Below, one piece after another: positions 1-7,969 of a DNA stretch of 35,658 bases. A model generated the notes under the pieces. It was not told the DNA's origin, did no database searches, and worked only from the letters and a program-made list of their open reading frames with translations. The stretch is from Phycisphaerales bacterium UBA2218 (GTDB lineage Bacteria > Planctomycetota > Phycisphaerae > Sedimentisphaerales > Anaerobacaceae): NCBI GenBank assembly GCA_002327785.1, contig DCUI01000235.1, forward strand, positions 1-35,658. Direction: 5' to 3'. The stretch's first letter is position 1; every line of letters starts with the position of its first letter. The position numbers and the translations under genes are program-made.

Positions 1-444
1 GCGTTCGACGGGATCGATGACTTCGTGCTTGCCAATTCCGGCGTGAATCTCGAGGGCAGGCCCTTCAGTGTAATTGCCTGGGTCAAGGGCGGCGCCCCCG
101 GGCAAGCCATCCTTTCCTTGCAGGGCGGCGCGAGATGGCTGTACACGAACTCGATCGACGGCAGCCTGATGAGTGACTTGAGCAAGTCCGATCGTGCGGG
201 AACGCCGCTGTTTTCCGACGTGGTGGTCACCGATGGGCAGTGGCATCGTGTGGTCCTGGTGTGGGACGGCGCAGATCGCGTTTTGTACGTGGATGACAAG
301 GAGACCGTCAGAGAGGCGTTGGGCGAAGTAAGCCTGCTGGAGGCCAAATTCATCCTTGGCAGCGGCGGCAGCATGCAATCGGGGAGTTTCTGGTCCGGCC
401 TGATCGACGACGTGCGAATCTACAGCCGGGTCGTGAGGCCGTAG
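1..444 (+). CDS. LamG-domain protein, C-terminal part (5' end outside window)
   Basis: The reading frame is open from base 1, so the gene starts upstream of the window; the visible part is about 147 residues. It begins inside a concanavalin-like LamG (LamG_3) fold: FDGIDDFV near the start, then a W-H-R-V-VLVWDG strand, a YVDDKE turn and the closing signature GLIDDVRIYSRVV. Proteins of this kind are usually secreted sugar-binding or adhesion modules in planctomycetes. The last residues follow the LamG domain directly, so this is the true C-terminus. A strong terminator lies about 110 bases downstream. What sits N-terminal of the LamG domain cannot be known from this window. Confidence 0.85.
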   Translation, partial: AFDGIDDFVLANSGVNLEGRPFSVIAWVKGGAPGQAILSLQGGARWLYTNSIDGSLMSDLSKSDRAGTPLFSDVVVTDGQWHRVVLVWDGADRVLYVDDKETVREALGEVSLLEAKFILGSGGSMQSGSFWSGLIDDVRIYSRVVRP

Positions 445-453
445 GGCGTTTCC

Positions 454-509
454 GTAGCATGGGCGTCTCGCCCATGGATTGAAAATCACGGGCAAGATGC
501 CCGTGCTAC
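454..509. repeat. Three-armed palindromic REP-like element
   Basis: Two perfect 8-bp hairpins with 3-base loops sit side by side: CATGGGCG-TCT-CGCCCATG (458-476) and CACGGGCA-AGA-TGCCCGTG (487-505). They are enclosed by an outer pairing GTAGCA (454-459) with TGCTAC (504-509). Together they could fold as a small cruciform or three-way junction. Its GTAG start and short stem with a TCT loop resemble the palindromes at 7970-8084. It lies just after the stop of the LamG gene. Confidence 0.75.
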
Positions 510-556
510 TGTATGCTTGCGGGCCAGATGGGCAAGTGCGACACACACTTCGGCAC

Positions 557-590
557 GGGCCGGGGGAAAACGGAGCCCCCGGCCCTTGTT
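557..590 (+). terminator. Rho-independent terminator for the first LamG gene
   Basis: A perfect 10-bp G/C stem, GGGCCGGGGG (557-566) with CCCCCGGCCC (576-585), has a 9-base loop and is followed by TTGTT on the + strand. It lies downstream of the + strand LamG gene. Confidence 0.75.
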
Positions 591-615
591 GCATGCGTCG
601 AACATGCTCGGCACA

Positions 616-654
616 GAGGAAAAGGGCCTATACTGAGAGGATCAGTATAGGCCC
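616..654 (-). terminator. Rho-independent terminator for the LamG-CBM9-LamG gene
   Basis: A perfect 13-bp stem (624-636 with 642-654) has a 5-base loop. Read on the minus strand it is followed by TTTTCCTC (623-616), a good T tract. It lies about 60 bases past the stop codon of the minus-strand gene that ends at 712. Confidence 0.85.
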
Positions 655-711
655 CAGAATGACACTGTCTGCGATCTCGGCCAGGGCATGCTCTATGGCC
701 AAGAGCAGATC

Positions 712-2721
712 TTACTCGTCGGTTTCGACGCGATAGCCGGCCAGATAGAGAATCTCCTCCGGGGACAAAGCCCTGTTGTAGATGGCGACCTCATCGATGG
801 CGCCGATCCAGTCGCTTCTCCATCCGTCCGATCCGATCAGCAGGGACGAAGCACTCCCGACGATGCCCGCGAGGGGCACCGAATCCCGTTTCACGCCATC
901 CAGATAGCATTTCAGCGTAGTGCCATCATAGGTTCCGGCGATATGACACCACTCGCCCACCGCCAGAGCCTGATTGACGAAGACCCATGCACTGCTGCCA
1001 TCGGTTTCATTGAACTGGAATCCCATGGTCGTCGGCTTCGCCGTGAACCAGCCGTATCGGAGCTGCCAGCTCCAGCCCGCTGTGGCATCCGCCTTGCTCA
1101 ACGGCGCAGTCTCTATGCTGCCGTCCGTGCCCGGTCTGATCCAGATCGAGATCGAGAGGGCACTCGTGAGATCCAGGGCGGCGTCCTTGCCAGCGTCCAC
1201 GTAGGACTCGCCGTCGAATTCCATTCCCATGCCGTAGCCGGCTGGGCCTTCCACGAAGGTCGGATTGCCGACGATCGTGCCGTTGAAGCCGTTGCCGGAA
1301 CTGTCGTTCACGTCGTTCTCGAAGGCGTAGCGGGCCACCAGGCCGTTCATGTTCGGATCCACGACACCTGGAACGGCTGCCAGGATGGCCGTACCCCACT
1401 GCGAGGCGTCGTTCCAGCCCTCCACGGCGGAGAATGAGAGCATCTTGCCTTCACGCGTATCGCCGCCGTCGTCGTCGTCATTGTAGTAACAGTCAATGCC
1501 GATCAGGTCGCGGGCCTCAGGGGCAGCGTTCGGGTCCCCCAGCAAGGACGCCCACGGCATCTTGATCTCGATACACCAGCCGGTTGCGGTGGTCACCTGA
1601 CCCTGTTCAATCCCTTCGGTATATCCTGCAATGTTGGTTCCCTGTATGTCGTCCGCCGTCCACCCAAACGTATACTGGTGATCGTCTCCGGACAGCGCGG
1701 TGGTCAGCTTGGTGTTGCCGCCGTCGAAGTAGACTTCGACGCTGTCGTCCTGCCAGGCAGCGGCCGAATCATTTTGCAGGCTGTCGTCGGTGACCTCCAC
1801 GAGAACATAGAGATTCTCCGCATCATACAGCACCTTCCAGGTGCCGGAGCCATCGGCCGGATCGGCCAGAGGGACGAAGGACTGCGCCGAGGCGACCGAC
1901 CAGATGGCATCGGCCTCGCCGTCGATCTCCGGGGGTATCAGGGCATAGCCGACCTCCATGTCGATCCGCTCGACGCCCGCCATGGCAGCCAGGATTTCCA
2001 GTCTCGTCACGGCCTTATTGTAGATCCGCACGTCGCTCAGGCAGCCGCACCAGGCCTCTTGTACGCCGCTGTAGCCATCGGCGCCCATGTAGAACGGGTT
2101 GGCATCCACTGTCTTGGTGAGCGTGATCGAGCGCACCTCGAAGCCGTCGCGATAGTAGGTGAGCTTGTCGCCGTCCTTCACGGTCGCGTTGTGGACCCAT
2201 ACGCTGGACGGCATCGGCTCCGGGTAGGTGATGAAGTTGGTGTTGTCGCCGTTGTAGAACTCGAAATTCGTCGGGGTGAACTTAACGAATTGCAGGGGCG
2301 AGGCCGTCCCGCCGTAGCGGTTGCCCAGGATGACGTCATTGCCCCCAGTCGCCACAGTGATCCCTTGGCTCGCGTCCTGCTTGCACCAGAACATCCACGT
2401 GAAGTCCGTCGTGAGGTCCATGGCGGGGATCGTCACGCCGGTAGTGACGCAGGCCCCGGTGCCGTTGACGCCATTGAAGCTCAGGACCATGCCCCGTTCG
2501 GCGTCTTCGACCCAGACTGAGCCGTCCAGCCCCAGCCCTCCCGTGGGGTTTTGGATCGTGCCGGTTGTGCCGCTGTCGGACAAATCCAGAACAACATCCC
2601 CGGCGCCTTCATTCAAGGGCCACCACCCAACCAGATTGGGGTCGGCAGCTTTTGCTCCACTGGCGAAAGCTAAGCTGAGCACCACGATAAACGAAGCCCA
2701 ATAGATCCATTTCTTACACAT
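712..2721 (-). CDS. Exported LamG - CBM9-like - LamG protein
   Basis: 669 residues. The start at 2721 is chosen because AGGAGG lies six bases upstream; the in-frame GTG at 2736 would overlap that site. A Sec signal peptide (MCKKW, hydrophobic core, AKA cleavage site) covers about residues 1-27. A first LamG domain (about 30-245) opens with LVGWWPLNEG and ends with CLSDVRIYNKAV. A middle domain (about 250-450) resembles the CBM9 sugar-binding fold of xylanases and related proteins: PEIDGEADAIW, LYVLVEVTDDS, DDSVEVYFDGGN and a late MPWASL strand. A second LamG domain (about 455-660) ends with GAIDEVAIYNRALSPEEI. No catalytic domain is present, so the protein probably binds carbohydrate outside the cell; the ligand is unknown. 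It has its own terminator. Confidence 0.9.
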   Translation of the reverse strand: MCKKWIYWASFIVVLSLAFASGAKAADPNLVGWWPLNEGAGDVVLDLSDSGTTGTIQNPTGGLGLDGSVWVEDAERGMVLSFNGVNGTGACVTTGVTIPAMDLTTDFTWMFWCKQDASQGITVATGGNDVILGNRYGGTASPLQFVKFTPTNFEFYNGDNTNFITYPEPMPSSVWVHNATVKDGDKLTYYRDGFEVRSITLTKTVDANPFYMGADGYSGVQEAWCGCLSDVRIYNKAVTRLEILAAMAGVERIDMEVGYALIPPEIDGEADAIWSVASAQSFVPLADPADGSGTWKVLYDAENLYVLVEVTDDSLQNDSAAAWQDDSVEVYFDGGNTKLTTALSGDDHQYTFGWTADDIQGTNIAGYTEGIEQGQVTTATGWCIEIKMPWASLLGDPNAAPEARDLIGIDCYYNDDDDGGDTREGKMLSFSAVEGWNDASQWGTAILAAVPGVVDPNMNGLVARYAFENDVNDSSGNGFNGTIVGNPTFVEGPAGYGMGMEFDGESYVDAGKDAALDLTSALSISIWIRPGTDGSIETAPLSKADATAGWSWQLRYGWFTAKPTTMGFQFNETDGSSAWVFVNQALAVGEWCHIAGTYDGTTLKCYLDGVKRDSVPLAGIVGSASSLLIGSDGWRSDWIGAIDEVAIYNRALSPEEILYLAGYRVETDE

Positions 2722-3056
2722 GACAATCCTCCTCACCAGAAGTCATCTCAATTGAAAGTTGTGCCCTGGCCACACGCCAAAGCGACCGAGAGTGAACTGC
2801 ACGCTTCCTCTACCGTCTTCGCCCCGGATAACTGTGTACGACTTGGCAGTGCCTCCTTCCTTCAAAAAAGCAATGTGAGCCATTAGCTGAAATGCCTATA
2901 TCTGAACTGCAAAGCAAAAAGCCGTCCCTCAAGACCCTATGCCCCGCATAGCATGCAATCATTCCTCCTCGATCGAAGGATCCCAAAAATTGTACCGGCT
3001 GGATGGGCTTAGACTGCAAACGCCCGACCACGCAGGCACAAGCTTCACCAACATGA

Positions 3057-3086
3057 TATGTACAATACTATCCACCTTCCTGTCAA
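3057..3086 (-). promoter_or_regulatory. Weak promoter candidate upstream of the LamG-CBM9-LamG gene
   Basis: On the minus strand a perfect TTGACA (3086-3081) is followed after 18 bases by TACATA (3062-3057), a poor -10. It would leave a leader of over 300 bases before the start codon at 2721. The call rests only on the -35 box. Confidence 0.25.
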
Positions 3087-3448
3087 GGCAAAAACCGGGT
3101 CAAATTGGACGAGGAGGCGACCCGGGCACTGCCATGGCCCAGGGGCAGGGGCGACGTTGTGTCTATCCCGCGTCGCCTTACCCTCTATCCGGTCTCTGGC
3201 TCAATGGGAAGAATCCCGGGGGGCCTGGGGGGAGCAGAGTCCCCAGTGCCTCGAATGTCACTGGGCTACCGGATCGCTCACGATGACCGCGAGTTGTCGT
3301 GTTGCACTTTGCACGTGAATGCGCCTCCCCCTTCCGATCCCAGGCGTGGGTAATCCTTGCCTTCGGAGATCATCCAAGTGTGCTCGAAGTCCCAATTGAC
3401 GACGCTGCCATAGCAGCTCGTGATCGCCGAACGAAAAACGATCCGTGA

Positions 3449-3481
3449 GAGCCGGATGCGGGAAACCCGCCCGTCCGGTTC
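3449..3481 (+). ncRNA. Group II intron domain V relic
   Basis: The sequence has the domain V pattern of bacterial group II introns. A lower helix GAGCCGGA (3449-3456) pairs with TCCGGTTC (3474-3481) and includes the AGC catalytic triad (3450-3452) and the G.U pair. An upper helix GCGGG/CCCGC follows. The canonical domain V has 34 bases and a GNRA tetraloop. Here there are 33 bases and the best fold leaves an AAA triloop, so one base seems lost. Bases 3482-3540 could be a remnant domain VI (nested arms CTGA/TCAG and GCGAC/GTCGC at 3495-3518). No intron-encoded protein is visible upstream, so this is most likely a dead 3' fragment. Confidence 0.7.
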
Positions 3482-3583
3482 GACGAGGGGAAGACTGAGC
3501 GGCGACCCAGTCGCTCAGGATCGAGCGGTACGTGATGCGTATACCCTACATGTGATGCCCGAGACAGGCCCAGAATCCGAAGA

Positions 3584-3617
3584 GGCCCGGCATAGTGCCA
3601 TGCCGGGCCCTCGTTTT
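3584..3617 (+). terminator. Strong hairpin with T tract
   Basis: A perfect 10-bp stem GGCCCGGCAT (3584-3593) with ATGCCGGGCC (3600-3609), loop AGTGCC, is followed by CTCGTTTT on the + strand. It would stop + strand transcripts crossing the intron relic. It also lies 70-100 bases past the stop of the minus-strand gene ending at 3684, but there is no T tract in that direction. Confidence 0.6.
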
Positions 3618-3683
3618 GGATTTGGGACCTTGAGCCTTTGAATTTGTTTCACGCTTCGAGCATCGGACTTCGGATTTATCCTT

Positions 3684-5114
3684 CTATGCTTCTTCGACCA
3701 TCTTGAAGCCCATGAGACTACCGAGGTCGCCTATGCTCTGCATGTGGTCGCCGAAGAAGACGACGCGATGGAGCAGCGTCATGACGCCGCCTTCGACAAC
3801 GCCGGCGCCCCAGTTGCGGAACATGCTGTTGGCGTCCTTGACCTTGGTCCAGAACTGGGTCCGGCACCCGAGTTCGTCGTGCGTGATCTTGAAGATCTCG
3901 CCGGTCGAGATCACCATCGTGTCGAGATTGACGAACTTGGCGCATGTGACCGCCTGCCCGATGGGCATCTCGACGTCCAGGGCCACGCCCTGCTCGCTGT
4001 CGCTCTGCGTGCGGATCGAGAACGGTAGCCGCTTGCTCGCCGGACCGGCCATCTTCGTGGCGCTGGTGCAATGGAAGTGGATCAAGGCGTTGCAGGAGAT
4101 GTCGAAGACCGGGTCGCTGATGAATCCCGGCACACCGAAGGCGTAGTTGAACATGAGCATAGTCAGCGTCGAGTCCATGTCGCCCTCGCAGGCGCCGACG
4201 AGACCCAGGTCGCCCAGCTTGCTGAACGCCAGGCACCCCTTGGCCGGCGCGCCCATACAGTTGGAGCTGGTAACGGCGTGCGCTCCCTTCTCGATCATGA
4301 GGTTCTTGACGGCCAGATAGTACCGGGTTGCACTAATGATCTCATCCTTCGTCGGCTCGACAATCTTCTTGGCCTTGCTGAACCAGTATTGCTGCGCCTC
4401 GGCCTCTGCGTCCTTGAGGCTGACCGCCTCGTGGGCCTTGAGGGTCTCCTCGACGGTGACGGGGATCATCTCGGTGCCGAGCTTGGCCTTGACCTGCTCG
4501 GCGGAGCACGCGGCGGCCGAGCCCACGGGTCCGCGAATGACGAGGATGCGCGTCTTGGCCATGTGCGACTTGACGCGGAGCAGGCAGGCCGCCTTGTCCA
4601 ACTCGCCCCAGTCGCTGGAAGGCAGCAGCATGACCTTCTTGCCTTGCTTTTGCCAGGCGGGAAAGTACATCCAGCCATGCCCGCTGAACGGCTGCGAGAA
4701 GACCGCCGTCGGCAGTCCGATGTCGATGATCTTGGTCATAGCCGCCAGCGGTGCGTCGCCGCCGTGGGCGGAGAGGTGGAACAGCAGCACGGCGTCAGCC
4801 CCAGCCAGCTTTGGCAGCACCTGCTCCACCTCCGTGGGAGGCACCAGGTCGCCGCCGATGAACTTGACGTCGCCGAGCTTGTACTCAAGATTGGCCAAGT
4901 AGCGATTGAACTTCTCGACCTCGTCGGTCGGCCGGGACAGGTAGATCCCGCCCGTCCGCCCGATGAACACCTTGTAGATCTTGACCGGCGGCATCTTCGG
5001 CGGCCAGTTCGCCCCCTGGTCCTGGGCTGCCGCCAACTGCGTACCCAGCAACACCGCCCCTGCTCCCGCTGCACCCACGCCCAGGAACTCTCGTCGATTC
5101 ATCTGCTCACTCAC
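3684..5114 (-). CDS. Tat-exported L-fucose/L-arabinose isomerase-like protein
   Basis: 476 residues if GTG 5114 is the start, which has AGGAG eight bases upstream; ATG 5102 is an alternative. A twin-arginine signal (MNRREFLGVGAAGAGAVLLG) ends near AAA|QDQ. The mature part has the layout of the FucI/AraA superfamily. An N-terminal Rossmann-like half contains DAVLLFHLSAHGG and a C-terminal half contains CEGDMDSTLTML and DPVFDIS, whose acidic residues fall where FucI-type isomerases bind metal. True FucI is cytoplasmic and longer, so this is a divergent paralogue; isomerase activity is not assured. Exported Tat-leader relatives of sugar-metabolism enzymes are common in planctomycetes. It is divergent from the CinA-like gene and has no operon partner. 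Confidence 0.8.
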   Translation of the reverse strand: MSEQMNRREFLGVGAAGAGAVLLGTQLAAAQDQGANWPPKMPPVKIYKVFIGRTGGIYLSRPTDEVEKFNRYLANLEYKLGDVKFIGGDLVPPTEVEQVLPKLAGADAVLLFHLSAHGGDAPLAAMTKIIDIGLPTAVFSQPFSGHGWMYFPAWQKQGKKVMLLPSSDWGELDKAACLLRVKSHMAKTRILVIRGPVGSAAACSAEQVKAKLGTEMIPVTVEETLKAHEAVSLKDAEAEAQQYWFSKAKKIVEPTKDEIISATRYYLAVKNLMIEKGAHAVTSSNCMGAPAKGCLAFSKLGDLGLVGACEGDMDSTLTMLMFNYAFGVPGFISDPVFDISCNALIHFHCTSATKMAGPASKRLPFSIRTQSDSEQGVALDVEMPIGQAVTCAKFVNLDTMVISTGEIFKITHDELGCRTQFWTKVKDANSMFRNWGAGVVEGGVMTLLHRVVFFGDHMQSIGDLGSLMGFKMVEEA

Positions 5115-5296
5115 GGTCGCCACTCCTTACAGGCCTCAAAGGCCCCGATTCAGGTTGCTTAACCACCCGCCAGCGAATCAGCGGCATGTCGAGATATTGT
5201 GGCAGATTCGCCCGGAAACTTCCACCGTTTTTCCAATTTTCCGATTGAAACTTGCAGGCGGACCAGACAAGGATGAGACTACGTGTCCGGGCGGCA

Positions 5297-5315
5297 TCAA
5301 ATCGTCGCGATTTGA
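5297..5315. promoter_or_regulatory. Operator-like palindrome in the divergent intergenic region
   Basis: TCAAATCG-TCG-CGATTTGA is a perfect inverted repeat with 8-base arms and a 3-base centre. It lies between the divergent isomerase-like (start 5114) and CinA-like (start 5390) genes, where a shared regulator could bind. No clear -35/-10 pair was found around it, so this could also be a chance hairpin. Confidence 0.35.
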
Positions 5316-5389
5316 CGGATTCGGGCTCGCCGGCTGCCCGCATATCCTCGTCCTTGACTCGGGTTTTGGGAGTGTTGGGAGCAAGTCGA

Positions 5390-6718
5390 ATGAGAAGGAA
5401 TGGCTGCGCCTCATGGCAGATCGTCCTGTTGTGGCTGTCGATGGTTTCACCGGTGGTGCTATCCCAAGCGCCGCCGGCGGAGGATTCTGTCGGGTCGCCC
5501 GTGCGATATATGATCGTCGTCACGGGCGGGGAACTGCTCGCCGGGGCCTATGCAGACGGGCACACCTTCTTCATCACAAAAACCCTGCGGCCGCTGGGCC
5601 TGCAGTGCGTCGGCTCGATGAGCGTGGACGACAGGCAGGCGGATGTCAAGGAGGGTCTGCGATTCGCCGTGGACCGGGCCGCCCTGGTCATCGTCACGGG
5701 CGGACTTGGCCCCACGGACAACGACATCACGCGCGAGGCGCTGCGGGATTTCACGGGGATTGCCTTGCAGGAGCATCCGGATGTCCTCGCCGCCATGGTC
5801 CGGCGGTTCAACGTCTCGCCGGATGAACTGCGGCCGAATCTGCGCCGCCAGACGCAGACGCCGGAACGAGGCACGTATCTCAAGAACGCCAATGGAACTG
5901 CCGTGGGACTCGTGTTCGAGATGGAACGCCATGTGATTGTCGCCTTGCCGGGCCCGCCGCGAGAGCTGCAACCGATGGTTCGGGATGAGCTGGCGCCCTA
6001 CCTGAGCCGGCGTTTCGGCACGCATCTGCCCGGCGCGTCGATCACCCTGCGGTTCGTCGGACTCGGCCAGTCGCAGATCGACCAGACGGTCAAGGACCAC
6101 ATCACCCTGCCTGTGGACATCACCACGTCGTCGCAGTTCGAAGGCGGCCGGGTCGATTTCACCTTTTCCCTGCCGCGAGACACCCCCGAAGACCGCGCCA
6201 GGCTCAAGGACCTGGGAGACAAGATCGCCGAGCACCTGGGCGATTCCATCTATGCGAGGAACGAAACCACGTCGCTGGAGACTCACGTGATGAAGCTGCT
6301 GGAAGCGCGCGGGGCCACACTGACACTCGCCGAGGTGGGCAGCGGCGGAGCACTCGCCGCAGCGCTCAACGGGGCGGAAGGGACGCACGAAGTCCTGCTC
6401 GGCGCCTATATCGCACCGACGACAAGCAGGCTACACCAGATGCTCGGAGCGCATCGGCAATCCGGTGAAACCAGCGAGACGGCCAATAGCGTCGAACAGT
6501 TGGCTCGCGAGGCCGCTGCGGCTGCAGCAAGCCAATGGGTCATCACGACCGGCGAACCTCGGCGGGATGCACAGGGCAATTCCTTCGTGGAGGTCGCCTT
6601 CCGATTCCCCGATGGCTGCGTGGAGAGCCGGCCCGTCCGTCTTTCCGGCACGGGTGAGGCAGCACGCGCCAGACTGGTCACGGAACTGCTGGATCAATTG
6701 CGACGCAGATTGCGTTGA
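5390..6718 (+). CDS. Exported CinA-like protein (MoCF domain plus degenerate PncC domain)
   Basis: 442 residues from ATG 5390, which has GGAG ten bases upstream; earlier in-frame starts would precede the signal peptide with a basic tail. Residues 1-27 form a signal peptide ending near VVLSQA. About residues 38-200 match the CinA N-terminal molybdopterin-binding-like (MoaB/Mog) domain: VTGGELLAGAYADGH, TGGLGPTDNDITREAL and LPGPPRELQPM. A central KH-like region follows with FVGLGQSQID. The C-terminal third (about 300-440) corresponds to the CinA/PncC NMN-deamidase domain, but the usual AESCTGG active-site stretch reads AEVGSGG, so the catalytic serine is gone. CinA proteins are normally cytoplasmic; export and loss of the deamidase site suggest another role. 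The HNH gene follows after 56 bases. Confidence 0.85.
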   Translation: MRRNGCASWQIVLLWLSMVSPVVLSQAPPAEDSVGSPVRYMIVVTGGELLAGAYADGHTFFITKTLRPLGLQCVGSMSVDDRQADVKEGLRFAVDRAALVIVTGGLGPTDNDITREALRDFTGIALQEHPDVLAAMVRRFNVSPDELRPNLRRQTQTPERGTYLKNANGTAVGLVFEMERHVIVALPGPPRELQPMVRDELAPYLSRRFGTHLPGASITLRFVGLGQSQIDQTVKDHITLPVDITTSSQFEGGRVDFTFSLPRDTPEDRARLKDLGDKIAEHLGDSIYARNETTSLETHVMKLLEARGATLTLAEVGSGGALAAALNGAEGTHEVLLGAYIAPTTSRLHQMLGAHRQSGETSETANSVEQLAREAAAAAASQWVITTGEPRRDAQGNSFVEVAFRFPDGCVESRPVRLSGTGEAARARLVTELLDQLRRRLR

Positions 6719-6774
6719 GTATCGATCACAGGAGAACAGCCAACGCACGATGGCGTGTTTGCGGAGGGCCTTTT

Positions 6775-7446
6775 ATGGAACCACAGGAGATTCTCAACAG
6801 GACACGCAAGGCAATCAGAGACCACGCAGGGAATAACCCCGACAAGTGGTTCTATGCCAACCGCTTCGTATTCGCCCGGCTGCAACTGGATGAACGCAAG
6901 ACCAAGACACAGATCAAGCGGGATTTGCTCCAGGCCCAGAAGCTGTGTCCTCACTGCAACAAGCCCTTTGAGAGCGGAGCAGGAGTCCATCTGCATCGGC
7001 GCGATGGCAGCCGTGGATACAGCCTCGACAATTGCACCCTGATGCACCCTGGTTGCCACATCGAGCATCACAAGGATAGTCTGTGCGAGGCCGGCATCGG
7101 TGATCTCGGCGAGGTCGCTTCTCCGGTCCTGGAGAAGACCAGCCGACGGTATGACGGCAAACTTTTCCTCTACTGGTGGGACATCAATCCCGTGTTTTTG
7201 AACAAGATGGACCTGTATGAAGCGGTCGAGTTTGTCAGGAACGACACGGGCGAGAGGTGCCACGTTCCGACGCCCGCACTCAAAGGATTCCTAACGAAAG
7301 AGCGACAAACCGGCCGAGGCAAAGGGAACTGGGGGATCAAGGTGCTGAGAGAGCGGGATGGAGAGTTGGCCTTCGAGCCGGGCACCAAGAAAAACCAATG
7401 GCTTTTTCTGCCGGTTGTCTGGCTGAGCGAAGCCTATGAAGACTGA
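6775..7446 (+). CDS. HNH-type zinc-binding nuclease-like protein
   Basis: 223 residues; the start at 6775 has GGAGG seven bases upstream. Residues 58-99 carry an HNH-like core: CPHC (58-61), HLH (72-74), an NC pair (86-87), and HPGCH with HH (91-99). This matches the two-cysteine zinc knuckle, central histidine, asparagine and terminal histidines of HNH endonucleases. The N-terminal 50 residues are helical and basic. The last 110 residues hold a W-rich region (LYWWDINPVF) and no family I recognise. There is no signal peptide, so it acts in the cytoplasm. No methyltransferase, integrase or phage gene lies nearby, which argues against a restriction system. It may be co-transcribed with the CinA-like gene before it and the acetyltransferase after it. 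Confidence 0.7.
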   Translation: MEPQEILNRTRKAIRDHAGNNPDKWFYANRFVFARLQLDERKTKTQIKRDLLQAQKLCPHCNKPFESGAGVHLHRRDGSRGYSLDNCTLMHPGCHIEHHKDSLCEAGIGDLGEVASPVLEKTSRRYDGKLFLYWWDINPVFLNKMDLYEAVEFVRNDTGERCHVPTPALKGFLTKERQTGRGKGNWGIKVLRERDGELAFEPGTKKNQWLFLPVVWLSEAYED

Positions 7447-7497
7447 TCGTACCGCTCATGGCGGCGCAGACTGCAATGGCCCCCCGAGGAACAATCG

Positions 7498-7962
7498 ATG
7501 GAACATGATATACGAATCAGAATCGCCGAATCCAAGGATGTCGCGGCCATTGCCGAGATGAACATGGCCATGGCTTGGGAGATCGAGCAGACACGGCTGT
7601 CCGAAGACACGTTAACCCGGGGTGTCCAGGCGGTCCTCGACAATCCCGAGCACGGTTTCTACGTTGTGGCCGAAAGCAACGGCCAGGTGGCGGGATGCCT
7701 GATGATCACGTTCGAATGGAGCGACTGGCGGTGCGGCCAGTTCTGGTGGATTCAGAGCCTCTACATCCGGCCACCCTTGCGCCGGCAAGGCGTCTTTCGC
7801 AAACTACACGAGTTCGTCAAGACGGAAGCCCTTCGGCGGCCCAACGTCTGCGGCATCCGCCTCTACGTGGAGCACTCCAACCATGTCGCCCAGCGAGTCT
7901 ATGAGCAGATCGGCATGCGCCCGCTGCTTTACAGAATGTACGAGCAGAGACTGCCGCGGTGA
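7498..7962 (+). CDS. GNAT-family N-acetyltransferase
   Basis: 154 residues; GAGGA lies seven bases before ATG 7498. The GNAT fold is clear: an N-terminal IRIAESKDVAAIAEM strand-helix, a GFYVVAESNGQVAGCLMIT strand pair, then motif A with SLYIRPPLRRQGVFRKL, where RRQGVF is the acetyl-CoA pyrophosphate-binding loop (usual Q/R-x-x-G-x-G/A). The C-terminal YVEHSNHVAQRVYEQIGMR is the normal closing segment. The substrate cannot be told from sequence; small cytoplasmic GNATs of this size acetylate amines on metabolites, antibiotics or proteins. It ends just before a pair of REP-like palindromes. Confidence 0.9.
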   Translation: MEHDIRIRIAESKDVAAIAEMNMAMAWEIEQTRLSEDTLTRGVQAVLDNPEHGFYVVAESNGQVAGCLMITFEWSDWRCGQFWWIQSLYIRPPLRRQGVFRKLHEFVKTEALRRPNVCGIRLYVEHSNHVAQRVYEQIGMRPLLYRMYEQRLPR

Positions 7963-7969
7963 CTCGAAT

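Larger units (their letters stand above)
2722..3683. other. Gene-poor interval with intron relic and terminator-like hairpin
   Basis: About 960 bases without a convincing gene. Short open frames are present on both strands but show no domain, no good ribosome site and no protein-like composition. The recognisable items are a weak minus-strand promoter candidate (3057-3086), a group II intron domain V (3449-3481) with a possible domain VI after it, and a strong hairpin at 3584-3617. No reverse-transcriptase motif such as YADD was found beside the domain V. Confidence 0.6.

Noticed and set aside
2722..3683. A reverse-transcriptase/maturase gene upstream of the domain V relic
   Set aside because: The short frames there contain no YADD box or other RT motif, so no intron-encoded protein can be supported.
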